DNA from: Lachnospiraceae bacterium Marseille-Q4251
GTDB lineage: Bacteria; Bacillota; Clostridia; Lachnospirales; Lachnospiraceae
Reading direction: 5' to 3'
Length of the DNA stretch: 64,000 nucleotides
Assembly: GCA_018223435.1 (NCBI GenBank)
Contig: JAGTTO010000001.1
Span: 1,860,001-1,924,000, forward strand
Positions 1 through 9,569 of the stretch are shown one piece after another. The position numbers were made by a program, and so were the translations under genes. How positions within the stretch are numbered: the first letter of the stretch is position 1; the number at the start of each line of letters is the position of its first letter. The notes under the pieces are model-generated. The model saw nothing but the letters and a program-made list of their open reading frames with translations, ran no database searches and had not been told where the DNA came from.

Positions 1-417
1 AGCAGTTACCTTCGGGTGAAGCTTGATCGGAACCATGGTCACACCCAGAGTACGGATCGGGCTCGGAAGCTGGATTTTCTTCTTGTCAAGCTCCAGATTG
101 ATCTGCGCCTTGGCTGCCTCGGCGATCTCCTTGCTGGAAACAGAACCGAAGGTCTTGCCGCCCTCACCGACTTTGATGGAAACGGTGATGGACTTCTCAG
201 CGATATCAGCTGCCAGAGCTCTGGCCTGCTCCAGGATCTCTTTTGCCACTTTGTCCTCGTTGGCCTTCTGAAGCTTCAGATCGTTGATATTTTTCGCGTT
301 TGCTTCCACGCCGAGTTTCTTGGGAAGCAGCATATTTCTGGCGTATCCGTCACTTACATCGACGATCTCGCCTTTTTTTCCAAGAGATTTTACATCTGCT
401 GTTAAGATTACTTTCAT
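1..417 (-). CDS. rplI: 50S ribosomal protein L9 (3' end cut by window)
   Basis: Reading the minus strand from 417 gives [20 protein letters not shown], the classic L9 N-terminus with its conserved G-x-K-G-E-x-V-x-V-x-x-G-Y-A-R-N core, followed by the long charged connecting helix (rich in A, K, E) and the start of the C-terminal domain. 139 codons are present; L9 is usually about 148, so only the last few residues lie outside the window. L9 binds 23S rRNA at the base of the L1 stalk. The ribosome-binding site GAAGGAG lies inside the end of gdpP, only 2 bases separate the genes, and the two are surely co-transcribed. This coding strand is opposite to the open frames of similar length on the plus strand, which are shadows. 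Confidence 0.95.
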   Translation of the reverse strand, partial: MKVILTADVKSLGKKGEIVDVSDGYARNMLLPKKLGVEANAKNINDLKLQKANEDKVAKEILEQARALAADIAEKSITVSIKVGEGGKTFGSVSSKEIAEAAKAQINLELDKKKIQLPSPIRTLGVTMVPIKLHPKVTA

Positions 418-419
418 TG

Positions 420-2468
420 TTAGATCGCTCCTTCTTCTGTCATTTTTGTCAGAACTTCTTTTAATTTATTGATGGCTTCACTCATGGTCACATCGGAAAG
501 CTGAGCTCCGGCGATATTCTGATGGCCGCCGCCGCCGAGACGTTCCATGATGATCTGCACGTTGACTTCATCAATGGCTCGGGCGCTGAAATAGATTTTT
601 CCCTGAAACTCCGTCAGTACAAAGGAAGCCTTGATGCCCACGATGTTCAGAAGCTCGTTGGCCGCCTGGGCGCCCACCACGGTGGGACTCTCCAGATTTT
701 CGCTGGGGCAGCGGGAAATCGCATACTCATGCATGAAAATTTCCGCCCGGCGCACCGCCTCTGCTCTTGCCCGGTAGGAGGTGATATCGTCCCGGAAGAG
801 CTTGCGGACTCTCGTCACATCGGCTCCGCTCCGGCGAAGGAAGGCTGCCGCCTCAAAGGTACGCACGCCTGTTTTTGCCACAAAGTTGTTGGTATCTACG
901 ATGATACCGGCATAAATACAGTCCGCTTCCACGGTTTTCAGCCGCACATCGTCTGTGAAATACTGGAGAATCTCTGCCACCATCTCACAGGCGGAGGAAG
1001 CGAAGGGCTCGATATAGGAGAGTACCGCATTCTCGATGACATCGCTGGAACGGCGATGATGGTCGAGAATCACGATGACTTTCGTCATATTCAGAAGGGA
1101 TTCACACTCACAGAGGGACGGGCGGTTCGTATCCACAACCACAAGAACGGTCTGCGGATTGACAATGGCCTCTGCCTGCTCGTGGGTGATAAACATATCC
1201 TCGTCGAAATCCCGGCTGTTGCGGAACATGTTGACCCAGGGCCGGATAGAACTGTTGATGTCACCCAGCACGATGTGAGCCTTCTTATCCAGCATTTTTG
1301 CCGCCCGGTAAATACCGACGGCTGAACCGAGACTGTCGATGTCGGTGATCTTGTGGCCCATGACCACGACTTCCTCGCTGTTTTCGATAAATTCCCGGAG
1401 CGCCTGAGCTTTCACACGGGCCTTCACGCGGGTATTTTTCTCCATCTGCTGGGATTTTCCGCCGTAGTAGGAGATCTTGTCGTTCTCTTTTACTACCGCC
1501 TGATCGCCGCCGCGGCCAAGAGCCAGCTCAATGGCGATTCGAGAAAATTCATAGTTCTGCTGGTAACTGCCGCCGTTGATGCCGATACCGATACTTAAGG
1601 TCACGCTCATCTCGTTTCCGATATTGACAGCCTTGACCTCCTCCAGAAGAGAAAAACGGTTGGCCTGCAGCTCCTTCAGATATTTGTTCTTGATGACGAT
1701 GAAATATTTGTCCGTCTCAAATTTCTTAACAATGCCGTCATAGTTGGAGATATACTTCGTGATCTTTCGATCGATGAGAGCCACCAGCAGAGAGCGGCGC
1801 ACCTCCTCCACGCTGTCCAGGGCTTCGTCGTAGTTATCCAGATAAATCAGTCCCGGAACCATTTTCTGGTCCTGATTTTCCTGAATATAGTGGTTCAGCT
1901 CCGTATTGTCAAAAAGGTACAGCGCAATGACATAATTCCTATCCTGGGGAATCTCGATAATATTCACCGCTTCCTCCAGGCTCTGCACGGAAACGCGCTG
2001 AAGGCGGGCACAGAAATCTCTGTCCTCATAGTGGATCTCGATCTCTTTTACGCCTTTTAAGCCCGGCATGGTGCCGCTGTGGATCTCCGGAAAAAGGGTT
2101 TGGATGTTTTTCCTGTAGTCTTTGTCTTTTCCCACGGTAAGGGAAAATTCCTCGTTCATCCAGATGAGCCTGCCATCGGAATCCAAAAGAGCATAAGGGA
2201 TGCTGAACTCATCCAGAAGGGTCTTCTGTACCTGGCCGTACTGGGTGGCAAAGGAGATCAGATCATTAAGGATCAGAGGCCTGTGCCGGAAAATCAGAAG
2301 CAGTGACAGCACCACGAAGAGTGCCAGAAAACCTGACACAACGAACCCGGCTCTGATGGAAACAGTATAGACCACCACGTTCATGATTGCCATGATCACC
2401 AGGAAGACCACCGGCCACTGCATGTAAGACTTCAGTTTTCCCTTATATTTGATTTTCGTCTTTTTCAT
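420..2468 (-). CDS. gdpP: GdpP-type cyclic-di-AMP phosphodiesterase
   Basis: 682 residues. Order of parts: two N-terminal membrane helices (about residues 14-55), a degenerate PAS-like region, a degenerate GGDEF domain (about 170-300), then DHH and DHHA1 phosphoesterase domains. The DHH motifs are visible: [13 protein letters not shown], the signature VILDHHRR, and the C-terminal [11 protein letters not shown]. In this family the DHH/DHHA1 unit hydrolyses c-di-AMP to 5'-pApA at the membrane, controlling turgor and wall homeostasis. The start at 2468 is chosen because CAGGAG stands 7 bases upstream; the longer frame to 2546 has no such site. It is followed at once by rplI, a common Firmicutes arrangement. 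Confidence 0.93.
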   Translation of the reverse strand: MKKTKIKYKGKLKSYMQWPVVFLVIMAIMNVVVYTVSIRAGFVVSGFLALFVVLSLLLIFRHRPLILNDLISFATQYGQVQKTLLDEFSIPYALLDSDGRLIWMNEEFSLTVGKDKDYRKNIQTLFPEIHSGTMPGLKGVKEIEIHYEDRDFCARLQRVSVQSLEEAVNIIEIPQDRNYVIALYLFDNTELNHYIQENQDQKMVPGLIYLDNYDEALDSVEEVRRSLLVALIDRKITKYISNYDGIVKKFETDKYFIVIKNKYLKELQANRFSLLEEVKAVNIGNEMSVTLSIGIGINGGSYQQNYEFSRIAIELALGRGGDQAVVKENDKISYYGGKSQQMEKNTRVKARVKAQALREFIENSEEVVVMGHKITDIDSLGSAVGIYRAAKMLDKKAHIVLGDINSSIRPWVNMFRNSRDFDEDMFITHEQAEAIVNPQTVLVVVDTNRPSLCECESLLNMTKVIVILDHHRRSSDVIENAVLSYIEPFASSACEMVAEILQYFTDDVRLKTVEADCIYAGIIVDTNNFVAKTGVRTFEAAAFLRRSGADVTRVRKLFRDDITSYRARAEAVRRAEIFMHEYAISRCPSENLESPTVVGAQAANELLNIVGIKASFVLTEFQGKIYFSARAIDEVNVQIIMERLGGGGHQNIAGAQLSDVTMSEAINKLKEVLTKMTEEGAI

Positions 2469-2545
2469 ATCCAACTCCTGTATACAGTCGCAGAAAGCCA
2501 GGCCTCCTGCGTCTGCCTGATACGTTAATGGATGCTTACTTTCCA

Positions 2546-2574
2546 ATCATACCATTTTTTTGAGAGTTATGGAA
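2546..2574 (-). promoter_or_regulatory. Putative sigma-A promoter of gdpP-rplI
   Basis: On the minus strand TTCCAT and TATGAT are separated by 17 bases, ending 78 bases before the gdpP start. The -10 is good and the -35 weak. It directly follows the stop codon of the hydrolase gene, so gdpP-rplI can be transcribed independently of the upstream genes. Confidence 0.5.
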
Positions 2575-2576
2575 GC

Positions 2577-3503
2577 TTAAAATCCTTCTTTTGATAAATA
2601 CCGGAGGATTTCACGGAAAACCTGCTGTTTGCCGGTCTCGTTGAGGATCTCGTGGCGCATGCCGGGGTAGAGATGGCCTTTTACTTTCCGGTAGCCGACT
2701 GCCTCCATCGTATGGATGGCCTCCCCGAATTTCTTCCGGCTGCCGATACAGGGATCCTCCTCGCCTCCGATGAAAAGGATCGGGAGGTCCGGTTTCGTCA
2801 CCCGCCAGTCTTTCCTGTCGTAGGTACGTTTCATCAGCTCAAAGAGCGCCAGATAAGCGTCCGCAGTAAAGGTAAAGCCGCAGAGTTCAGAAGCCGCATA
2901 GGCCTCCACCACCTTCCGGTCGGAGCAGACCCAGGCAAATTTGTTTTTCTCATCAGCAAAGCGGGCCACATAGGGGCCGAAGGAAATGGACTCGATGAGA
3001 CTGCACACATGGCGGCCGCCAAAGAACAGCTTCGCCGCTTTTGCCAGGAACTCGCCCATGGGGCGGCCCGGATTTCTGGAGGGAGAACCGCAGACGATGA
3101 GGGCATCCACGCAGTCGTCGTGCTCTTTCACAAAGCTCCGTACGGCCAGGGAACCCATGCTGTGGCCGAAAAGGATCAGCGGGAGCTCCGGATATTTTTT
3201 GTGAAGGGTCTCGTTGATGAGATAAATGTCCTCCAGAAGGGCCTCTGCGCCGCCTCCGTACATGTAGCCTAAGTCCCGTTTGTGGCGGACACTGGCCCCG
3301 TGGCCTCTGTGGTCATGAATCACGGTGAGAAAGCCCTGGGCTGCGAGATACTCCATAAAGGGCTGGTAGCGCTCTTTGTTCTCGCTCATGCCGTGAACCA
3401 GCTGAACAATACCGCGTAAGGTTCCTTCCGGAACGACTTCCAGCACGGAGAGCTCCAGGCCGTCAGCCCGGGATTTGATGGTTTTGTGGATGACATGGGT
3501 CAT
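2577..3503 (-). CDS. Alpha/beta hydrolase, monoacylglycerol-lipase/lysophospholipase type
   Basis: 308 residues of the Hydrolase_4 (serine aminopeptidase S33-like) family. Visible features: the oxyanion-side segment VQLVHGMSENKERY, the DHRGHG motif, the nucleophile elbow GHSMGS, an acidic segment FIGGEEDPCIG, and the C-terminal catalytic His in YPGMRHEIL. No signal peptide, so cytoplasmic. Family members cleave monoacylglycerol or lysophospholipid esters; the actual substrate is not visible. The start at 3503 follows AGGAGGT by 7 bases. It sits between rpsR and gdpP on the same strand, in a spot where many Firmicutes have no gene, so it looks like an insertion into the ribosomal-protein neighbourhood. 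Confidence 0.85.
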   Translation of the reverse strand: MTHVIHKTIKSRADGLELSVLEVVPEGTLRGIVQLVHGMSENKERYQPFMEYLAAQGFLTVIHDHRGHGASVRHKRDLGYMYGGGAEALLEDIYLINETLHKKYPELPLILFGHSMGSLAVRSFVKEHDDCVDALIVCGSPSRNPGRPMGEFLAKAAKLFFGGRHVCSLIESISFGPYVARFADEKNKFAWVCSDRKVVEAYAASELCGFTFTADAYLALFELMKRTYDRKDWRVTKPDLPILFIGGEEDPCIGSRKKFGEAIHTMEAVGYRKVKGHLYPGMRHEILNETGKQQVFREILRYLSKEGF

Positions 3504-3529
3504 AGCAAACACCTCCTGTATAAAACGAA

Positions 3530-3555
3530 AGCGCACCATCCTTCGATGGTGCGCT
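3530..3555 (-). terminator. Intrinsic terminator of the rpsF-ssb-rpsR operon
   Basis: Perfect 11-bp stem AGCGCACCATC / GATGGTGCGCT with a four-base loop, followed on the minus strand by TTCGTTTTATA. It lies 18 bases after the rpsR stop and only 27 bases before the hydrolase start, so the hydrolase gene needs read-through or its own promoter. Confidence 0.8.
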
Positions 3556-3572
3556 GCTCATGCATAGATGAA

Positions 3573-3836
3573 TTAGTCCTGAACGTAGGGCATCAGTGCA
3601 AGATGACGTGCTCTCTTAATGGAAACAGTCAGAGCTCTCTGATGTTTTGCACAGTTTCCGGTAATTCTTCTCGGAAGGATCTTTCCTCTCTCGGAAACGT
3701 ATCTTTTCAGTTTGTTAACATCCTTGTAATCGATCTCGTTGTTCTCTTTGCCACAGAATACGCAAACTTTCTTTCTTCTGCGTCCGCCTCTTCTCTTCAT
3801 GGGAGAATCGCTTTTCTCTGCTTTATTGTAAGCCAT
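3573..3836 (-). CDS. rpsR: 30S ribosomal protein S18
   Basis: 87 residues with the S18 core: [20 protein letters not shown], then [16 protein letters not shown] and the C-terminal [13 protein letters not shown]18 binds 16S rRNA on the platform as a heterodimer with S6. The N-terminal CxxC is the remnant zinc-ribbon-like pair seen in some bacterial S18 proteins. AGGAGG lies upstream of the ATG. Third gene of the rpsF-ssb-rpsR operon, 18 bases after ssb. Confidence 0.97.
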   Translation of the reverse strand: MAYNKAEKSDSPMKRRGGRRRKKVCVFCGKENNEIDYKDVNKLKRYVSERGKILPRRITGNCAKHQRALTVSIKRARHLALMPYVQD

Positions 3837-3854
3837 GGTGGTAACCTCCTTTTC

Positions 3855-4337
3855 TTAGTCGAACGGTAACTCCTCATCAATGCCGTCCGGAATATTCATA
3901 AATCCATCACCGACTGCTGCACTGGGTGCAGGCTTTGCTGCCGGTGCCGGGGCAGATGGCTGATAATCGCTGTAACCCCCGTTACTGCCATTCGCCATGG
4001 ATGATGCTTTGCTCTCCGCAAACTCCTGGTCCTCTACGACAACGTCTGTCGTATAAACCTTCTGTCCGTCCTTATTCACATAGCTGCCGGTCTGAATACG
4101 GCCGGTGACTACCACCTTCATTCCCTGATGAAAATACTTCTCAGCGAACTCAGCACTGCGTCCGAAAGCCACACAGGGGATAAAATCTGCGGTGGCTCCG
4201 TTATTGTCCTCACCTCTTCTGGTGAATCTGCGGTCAACAGCAAGGGTGTATCTGGCGATGGCCATGGAACTGTCCCCTGCGGAATAACGAACTTCAGGAT
4301 TTCTTGTCAAGCGCCCCATTAAAATAACTTTATTCAT
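3855..4337 (-). CDS. ssb: Single-stranded DNA-binding protein
   Basis: 160 residues. OB fold (about 1-108) begins MNKVILMGRLTRNPEVRYS and continues through the conserved FIPCVAFGRSAEFAEKYFHQGM segment; a Ser/Ala/Pro-rich flexible linker (about 115-150) leads to the acidic tail DGIDEELPFD, which binds replication and repair partners in this family. Located between rpsF and rpsR, the usual place of the essential housekeeping SSB in Firmicutes. AAGGAG precedes the ATG. Confidence 0.97.
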   Translation of the reverse strand: MNKVILMGRLTRNPEVRYSAGDSSMAIARYTLAVDRRFTRRGEDNNGATADFIPCVAFGRSAEFAEKYFHQGMKVVVTGRIQTGSYVNKDGQKVYTTDVVVEDQEFAESKASSMANGSNGGYSDYQPSAPAPAAKPAPSAAVGDGFMNIPDGIDEELPFD

Positions 4338-4365
4338 GGAATCTCCTTCTCTCAGTCAGATTGAT

Positions 4366-4653
4366 TTATGCTTCAGGTCTGACGATCAGGTATCTGAGAA
4401 CGTTATCCATGATGCGTACACGTTTCTCCACTTCTGCCGGGCATGCAGCATCAGCATCAAACTGGATGAAGTAGTAGTAGCCCTCTCTCATTTTCTGGAT
4501 CTCGTAAGCAAGTTTCTTCTTGCCCCACTCGTCCACGTTGGTGATGGTACCGTTGAAACGCTCAACCAGTCCTTTCACTTTCTCGAGAGTAGTTGTTCTA
4601 ACGTCGTCTTCAACCTTTGCGTTCAGAACCAGTGCTAATTCGTATTTGTTCAT
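4366..4653 (-). CDS. rpsF: 30S ribosomal protein S6
   Basis: 95 residues, starting MNKYELALVLNAKVEDD and carrying the S6 segment GKKKLAYEIQKMREGYYYFIQFDA. S6 pairs with S18 on the small-subunit platform. AAGGAGGT is placed 9 bases before the ATG. First gene of the operon; in many bacteria the S6:S18 complex binds its own leader RNA. The roughly 70-base leader here can fold a CCCTG/CAGGG hairpin, but the known CCG-containing S6:S18 motif was not clearly seen. Confidence 0.97.
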   Translation of the reverse strand: MNKYELALVLNAKVEDDVRTTTLEKVKGLVERFNGTITNVDEWGKKKLAYEIQKMREGYYYFIQFDADAACPAEVEKRVRIMDNVLRYLIVRPEA

Positions 4654-4730
4654 GCTCTTCGCACCTCCTTATGGTCTCTGGCCCCCTGACCCATGCAGGG
4701 AACAAGGAAAATAATATATCACAGTTTTTA

Positions 4731-4759
4731 ACTATAACACAGAAAGGATTTTATGGCAA
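4731..4759 (-). promoter_or_regulatory. rpsF: Promoter of rpsF-ssb-rpsR
   Basis: On the minus strand TTGCCA, a 17-base spacer, then TATAGT: a near-consensus sigma-A promoter. Transcription would begin near 4724, giving a leader of about 70 bases before rpsF. Confidence 0.75.
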
Positions 4760-4869
4760 GCACTTTTTTCGAAAAGAAAGGAAAATGACAGCGCTCTTCC
4801 CAGGTGCCAGAGATTCTTCCACAACAAGGGCGTAGGCATTTCCGTTTGCCGGAGTGCTGGTGGTCCTGA

Positions 4870-5787
4870 TTAGTTTCCCGCAACTCTCTTCTCCTCTGGC
4901 ACAAGGCCGTTTCCAATCGTACGGCTTCGGAGGCGGAACTGCTTTGGCGTGATCTGATAATGTTTCTTAAAGGTCCGAATCAGATGGCTGCAGTCCGCGA
5001 AACCAGTCTCGGCGGCGATATAGTTCAGGTCGTAATCGGTGAAAAGCAGGAAATTTTCCACCTTGTTCAGCCGGATGAACTCGATATACTGCTTGCAGCT
5101 CTGGCCATAGTATTTCAGGAACATTTTGGCAAAATAGGAATAGCTCATGTTGTAATGGTGAGCCAATTCTTCTATATTGATATTCTCCTGTGAATGGCGG
5201 TCGATATAGACCAGGATATCCTGAATCCGGTTCTCCTCGGTCTCGGAGGAAGCCTCCAGATCCAGCGAAATTCCCTGGCAGTGCCAAATCCTTAAGATCC
5301 TCAGCATCAGAGAAGCAAAGGAGGAGTAAATGCTGGCATCATAAGCATACTGCTTCTCCCGGTATTCCCGCTCCACATCCTCGAAAAAACCGCCAAGGTC
5401 CACCCCCGGCAGGTCTTTCGGCGTAAAAAGGATCGGCGGACAGGGCAGCGCACCGACTCTCCGAAAAGCAAGGTTCAGATCCGGCAGGTAGCTTCCCGTC
5501 AGCCGAATCCGGTTCATGTTGAACTTGATGCAGAAATAGCGGAACCTTTTTCCGCCGTCGGCGTAGATGGCATGCACAGCCTGGGGCGGGAAGAACATGA
5601 CGCTTCCGGCCTCCACCCGTTTGCAGGCATCGTTGCAGGTCACAAGAACGGACCCTTCCTGCAGATAAATGACCTCCATAAAATAGTGCCAGTGGGCTTC
5701 CACGGGAAGATGAACATTTTCTGTGGCACAGGTGAATGCTTCAATGGGGGAGTGCAGGATGTCGCTGTACTCAAACAGATTTTTCAT
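4870..5787 (-). CDS. AraC-family transcriptional regulator with cupin sensor domain
   Basis: 305 residues. N-terminal cupin/AraC-ligand domain (about 20-140, with HWHYFMEVIYLQEGSV, the metal- or ligand-pocket region) and C-terminal double helix-turn-helix (about 195-290, INIEELAHHYNMSYSYFAKMF and the second helix pair ending in the YQITPKQFR signature). Such proteins bind a small ligand, often a sugar, and activate neighbouring genes. The start at 5787 is chosen because AGGAGG precedes it; the upstream ATG at 5835 has no site. It is transcribed away from the ABC exporter genes that start at 5927, so it is the likely regulator of that exporter. Confidence 0.88.
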   Translation of the reverse strand: MKNLFEYSDILHSPIEAFTCATENVHLPVEAHWHYFMEVIYLQEGSVLVTCNDACKRVEAGSVMFFPPQAVHAIYADGGKRFRYFCIKFNMNRIRLTGSYLPDLNLAFRRVGALPCPPILFTPKDLPGVDLGGFFEDVEREYREKQYAYDASIYSSFASLMLRILRIWHCQGISLDLEASSETEENRIQDILVYIDRHSQENINIEELAHHYNMSYSYFAKMFLKYYGQSCKQYIEFIRLNKVENFLLFTDYDLNYIAAETGFADCSHLIRTFKKHYQITPKQFRLRSRTIGNGLVPEEKRVAGN

Positions 5788-5849
5788 TGGAGATAAGTCC
5801 TCCTTTATACGCTCAAGAGAATAGAAATATTCCATTTTTCGATAATCGG

Positions 5850-5858
5850 ATTATATCA
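5850..5858 (-). promoter_or_regulatory. Extended -10 promoter of the AraC gene
   Basis: Minus strand TGATATAAT: a perfect TATAAT with the TG of an extended -10; the -35 region is weak. It lies in the 139-base divergent interval between this gene and the ABC exporter, where the AraC protein would be expected to bind. No convincing promoter for the exporter was found apart from TTGATA at 5873 with a poor -10. Confidence 0.5.
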
Positions 5859-5926
5859 CATCCGCAAAAAAATTGATACGATACAATGACCAAAAATTAA
5901 AAATACCTATTGGGGAGGCATGCGTT

Positions 5927-7714
5927 ATGAAACAAGAGACAAATCCATTCCCGAAAACAAAGCTCCAGTGGCTCTGGGAAAATATGAAGGGCTGCCGCGG
6001 AATTTACTTTGTGGGAATGGCCGGCACCGTGGTCTACAACATTTTACAGCTGACCGTGCCGTACTTTTCCGGAAAGATCGTCGATCTTTTCCTCACAGGA
6101 GAAAACGCCCGGGAAAACTTAAGCACCCACCGGGATCTTTTTTACCAGCTCATCCTTGCGATGGTGCTCTTCACGCTCCTTCGCTGTGTCATCGTCTACG
6201 GCGTCTGCATGATCTACGAGCATGTGTCCCAGACCGTCCTTTACCGGGTCCGGAACTACCTCTATGACAAAATTCAGCGCCAGGATATGACCTTTTACAG
6301 CACCTACCGCACCGGCGATCTCATGACGAGACTCACGGGAGACCTGGATGCGATCCGCCATATGGTGGCCTGGATCATCCGCATGGTCATCGAGTCCTTC
6401 TCCCTCTTCGCGGCGGCTGCCATCTTTTTCCTCTATACCAACTGGAAAATGGCCCTCTGTCTGCTGGTGATTGCCCCCTTCGTTTTCTGGATCATCTACC
6501 TGTTCCGGAATAAGGTGGCACCCATGCACGCACTGCTCCGTGAAAAACTTTCCCAGATGAACACCTGCGCCCAGGAGAACATCTCCGGAAACCGCGTGGT
6601 GAAGGCTTTCGCCCGGGAAGATTATGAGATTGAAAAATTCGACAAAGCCAACCGGGATTTCTGCGAGACAAACAAGGCTACCGCTATGGTCTGGCTGAAA
6701 TTTTTCCCCTATGTGGAGACCATCGCCAACCTGATGCCCCTCGTCATGCTGGGTGTGGGCGGCGTTTTCCTCATCAAAGGCCAGCTCACAATGGGCGAAT
6801 ATGTGGCTTTCTCCGGCCTGATCTGGGCCATCGCCAACCCGATGCGTCAGATGGGAAATATCATGAACGAGTTTCAGCGTTTCTCCGCCGCATCCAGAAA
6901 GGTTATGGAGCTTTACTATTCCGAGCCGAAAATCAAGGATCATGAGGATGCCAAAGAACATCCGGACCGCTTCGACGGAAAAATCGAGTTCAAAAACGTT
7001 TCCTTCCAGTACGAGGACGGCGACCTGCCGGTGCTCCATAACATTTCCTTTACTGTAAATCCCGGTGAGACGGTAGCCATCATGGGTGAAACGGGCTGCG
7101 GAAAAACATCCCTTATCAATCTGATTCCCCGCTTCTATGAGCCCACAGAAGGAAAAATCCTCATTGACGGCACTCCCGTGGAAAATTTAAGGCTCCACGA
7201 TCTGCGCCGCCACATCGGCCTCGCCACCCAGGATGTGCTCCTCTATTCCGACACCATCGAGGGTAACATCGCCTACGGCGACGGTTCCATCAAGATAAAT
7301 GACGTGGTAAAATTTGCCCGCTACTCTTCCGCCTCGGATTTCATTGCCAAGATGCCGGAAGGCTACGATACCATCGTGGGCGAGCGCGGAGTCGGTCTCT
7401 CGGGCGGCCAGAAACAGCGAATTTCCCTGGCCCGGGCCCTGGCGATCCGCCCTTCCATCCTGATTCTGGACGACACGACCTCCGCCGTGGACATGGAGAC
7501 TGAAAAGCAGATCCAGCACTCCCTTAAGGAGCTGGATTTCCCCTGCACGAAGGTGATTATCGCCCAGCGAATCTCCACAACCAGAGATGCCGACCGGATC
7601 ATCGTGCTTCGGGACGGCTACATCGAGGAAAGCGGCACCCACGAGGAGCTGCTCGCGAAAAAAGGCTACTATTACGAGCTGGTCAAACTGCAGACCGGCC
7701 TGGATGAGCTTTAA
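5927..7714 (+). CDS. ABC exporter half-transporter, degenerate-ATP-site subunit
   Basis: 595 residues: six-helix exporter membrane domain (about 25-320) and nucleotide-binding domain (about 355-590). Walker A GETGCGKTS, signature LSGGQ, Walker B ILILDD followed by TTSAVD. The catalytic Glu after Walker B is Asp, and the H-loop His is Gln (IIAQRIST). This is the pattern of the degenerate partner in heterodimeric exporters such as TM287/288 or BmrCD. GGGGAGG precedes the ATG at 5927; the longer frame from 5873 lacks a site. The second subunit follows 14 bases later. Substrate unknown (drug, peptide or lipid). Confidence 0.93.
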   Translation: MKQETNPFPKTKLQWLWENMKGCRGIYFVGMAGTVVYNILQLTVPYFSGKIVDLFLTGENARENLSTHRDLFYQLILAMVLFTLLRCVIVYGVCMIYEHVSQTVLYRVRNYLYDKIQRQDMTFYSTYRTGDLMTRLTGDLDAIRHMVAWIIRMVIESFSLFAAAAIFFLYTNWKMALCLLVIAPFVFWIIYLFRNKVAPMHALLREKLSQMNTCAQENISGNRVVKAFAREDYEIEKFDKANRDFCETNKATAMVWLKFFPYVETIANLMPLVMLGVGGVFLIKGQLTMGEYVAFSGLIWAIANPMRQMGNIMNEFQRFSAASRKVMELYYSEPKIKDHEDAKEHPDRFDGKIEFKNVSFQYEDGDLPVLHNISFTVNPGETVAIMGETGCGKTSLINLIPRFYEPTEGKILIDGTPVENLRLHDLRRHIGLATQDVLLYSDTIEGNIAYGDGSIKINDVVKFARYSSASDFIAKMPEGYDTIVGERGVGLSGGQKQRISLARALAIRPSILILDDTTSAVDMETEKQIQHSLKELDFPCTKVIIAQRISTTRDADRIIVLRDGYIEESGTHEELLAKKGYYYELVKLQTGLDEL

Positions 7715-7728
7715 GGAGGTGGAAAAAT

Positions 7729-9516
7729 ATGGCAAAAAATACTTACAAGCAGGATGAAATTCTCGAAGAACCATTTGACATACGTCATCTTCTCAGAGCT
7801 TCTTCCTATATTAAGAAATATCAGAAACGGATGATTATCGCCATTCTCTTAAGCAGCCTTGGCGGAGCCTTCGGCTACATAGCCCCGATGATCACCCAGC
7901 ACGCCCTGGACGTGGCCATTCCGGACAAAAATTTCCGACTGCTTTTTTCTCTGGTAATCGCCCTGCTGGCCCTCTATACGGGCAGCATAATCTTCGTAAC
8001 GATCCGTAGCAAGATCATGGTAGAGGTGAGCCAGAATATCATTTATGATATCCGGAAAGACCTGTTCGAGCACCTTCAGAAGCTGCCCTTCCAGTATTAC
8101 GATGACCGCCCCCACGGCAAAATCCTGATCCGCGTGGTCAACTATGTAAACTCCGTCTCGGATATGCTCTCCAACGGACTGATCAACATCGTGCTGGAAT
8201 CTTTCAACCTGCTTTTCATCGTGATTTTCATGTTCCTGGTGGATGTGCAGCTGGCCCTCGTCGTTCTCTGCGGCGTGCCGATTCTCACAGTTTTCATGAT
8301 CTGGATCAAAAACAAACAGCGAAAAGCCTGGCAGGCTGTTTCCAACAAGAACTCCAACCTGAACGCTTATCTTCAGGAGAACATTGTCGGCGCCAGAATC
8401 ACCCAGATTTTCGCCCGTGAGGACGAAAATGCCCAGATTTTCCAGGATCTTTCCCAGGACTGCCGCCGGACCTGGAACACGGCTGTCCGCTACTCCAACC
8501 TGGTGTGGCCGGGCATCGACGCGATCTCCGTCTGCGTCCGGGCCGCGATTTTCCTCTTCGGCCTCGTGATTTTCGGAGAGGGAAACAAATCCCTCGGAAC
8601 CATCGTGGCGATCTCCAGCTACGCTTCCTTCTTCTGGCAGCCCATCATGAACCTAGGAAACATTTTCAACAACTTCATCAACAACATCGCCTATCTGGAG
8701 CGTATCTTTGAAACCATGGACGAGCCGGTGACGGTTTCCGACAAGGAAAATGCGAAAGAGATGCCCACGATCCGCGGCGAAGTCACCTTCGACCATGTGG
8801 CCTTCTCCTACGACGAGACGAAAAAGATCTTAAAAGACGTCTCCTTCACGGTGAAACCCGGCGAGAGCGTGGCCCTGGTCGGCCCCACCGGCGCCGGAAA
8901 AAGTACCATCGTCAACCTGATCTCCCGCTTCTACAACGTGGACAGCGGCCGGGTGCTGATCGATGGCCAGGATATCTCCGAGGTGACGATCCACTCTCTC
9001 CGTTCCCAGATGGGAATCATGATGCAGGACAGTTTCATTTTCTCCGGAACCATCGGCGACAACATCCGTTACGGAAAACTGACTGCCTCCGAGGATGAGA
9101 TCCGCAAAGCCAGCAGAATCGTCTGCGCCGACGACTTCATCAGCCGGATGCCCGAGGGGTACGATACGGAAGTCCGGGAACGCGGCTCTATGCTGAGTCA
9201 GGGCCAGAAACAGCTCATCTCCTTTGCGAGAACCCTGCTCTCCGATCCCTCCATCCTGATCCTCGACGAGGCCACCTCCAGCATCGACGTCCAGACGGAA
9301 AAAGCCCTGCAGACCGGCCTCAACGCCATGCTTCAGGGACGAACCTCCTTCATCATCGCCCACCGTCTCTCCACGATCCGCGGCTGCGACCGGATCATGT
9401 ACATTGATGACGGCGGCATCATGGAGACCGGAAGCCATGAAGAACTTATGGCGAAAAAAGGTTACTACTACAAGCTCTACACCGCCCAGCTGGAAGAAGT
9501 ACACAAAACCGCATAA
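7729..9516 (+). CDS. ABC exporter half-transporter, catalytic subunit
   Basis: 595 residues, same architecture as its upstream partner. Walker A GPTGAGKST, Walker B ILILDEATSSID with intact Glu, H-loop IIAHRLST with intact His, but the signature is LSQGQ rather than LSGGQ. Combined with the first subunit this builds one fully consensus site (this Walker A/B and His plus the partner's LSGGQ) and one degenerate site. AAGGAGGT precedes the ATG. The pair probably forms an inner-membrane heterodimeric export pump under the divergent AraC regulator. Confidence 0.93.
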   Translation: MAKNTYKQDEILEEPFDIRHLLRASSYIKKYQKRMIIAILLSSLGGAFGYIAPMITQHALDVAIPDKNFRLLFSLVIALLALYTGSIIFVTIRSKIMVEVSQNIIYDIRKDLFEHLQKLPFQYYDDRPHGKILIRVVNYVNSVSDMLSNGLINIVLESFNLLFIVIFMFLVDVQLALVVLCGVPILTVFMIWIKNKQRKAWQAVSNKNSNLNAYLQENIVGARITQIFAREDENAQIFQDLSQDCRRTWNTAVRYSNLVWPGIDAISVCVRAAIFLFGLVIFGEGNKSLGTIVAISSYASFFWQPIMNLGNIFNNFINNIAYLERIFETMDEPVTVSDKENAKEMPTIRGEVTFDHVAFSYDETKKILKDVSFTVKPGESVALVGPTGAGKSTIVNLISRFYNVDSGRVLIDGQDISEVTIHSLRSQMGIMMQDSFIFSGTIGDNIRYGKLTASEDEIRKASRIVCADDFISRMPEGYDTEVRERGSMLSQGQKQLISFARTLLSDPSILILDEATSSIDVQTEKALQTGLNAMLQGRTSFIIAHRLSTIRGCDRIMYIDDGGIMETGSHEELMAKKGYYYKLYTAQLEEVHKTA

Positions 9517-9522
9517 AAAGAG

Positions 9523-9566
9523 ACTGCCGCCCGGAAATCTTACTTTCCGAAGCGGCAGTTTTTTTG
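9523..9566. terminator. Bidirectional terminator between ABC exporter and YARHG gene
   Basis: Stem ACTGCCGC / GCGGCAGT around a 21-base partly paired loop (CCGGAAA with TTTCCGA), followed by seven T on the plus strand; on the minus strand the AAAAAG before the stem gives a T-rich tail for the gene ending at 9570. Converging genes share it. Confidence 0.85.
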
Positions 9567-9569
9567 TAA

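Noticed and set aside
420..1325. Plus-strand frames opposite gdpP, rsmA, asnS, metG and clpB
   Set aside because: They only mirror codon bias of the true genes and lack family signatures.
4728..4916. 62-codon minus-strand frame at the 3' side of the AraC gene
   Set aside because: Overlaps the end of the AraC gene and the rpsF promoter, with no family match.
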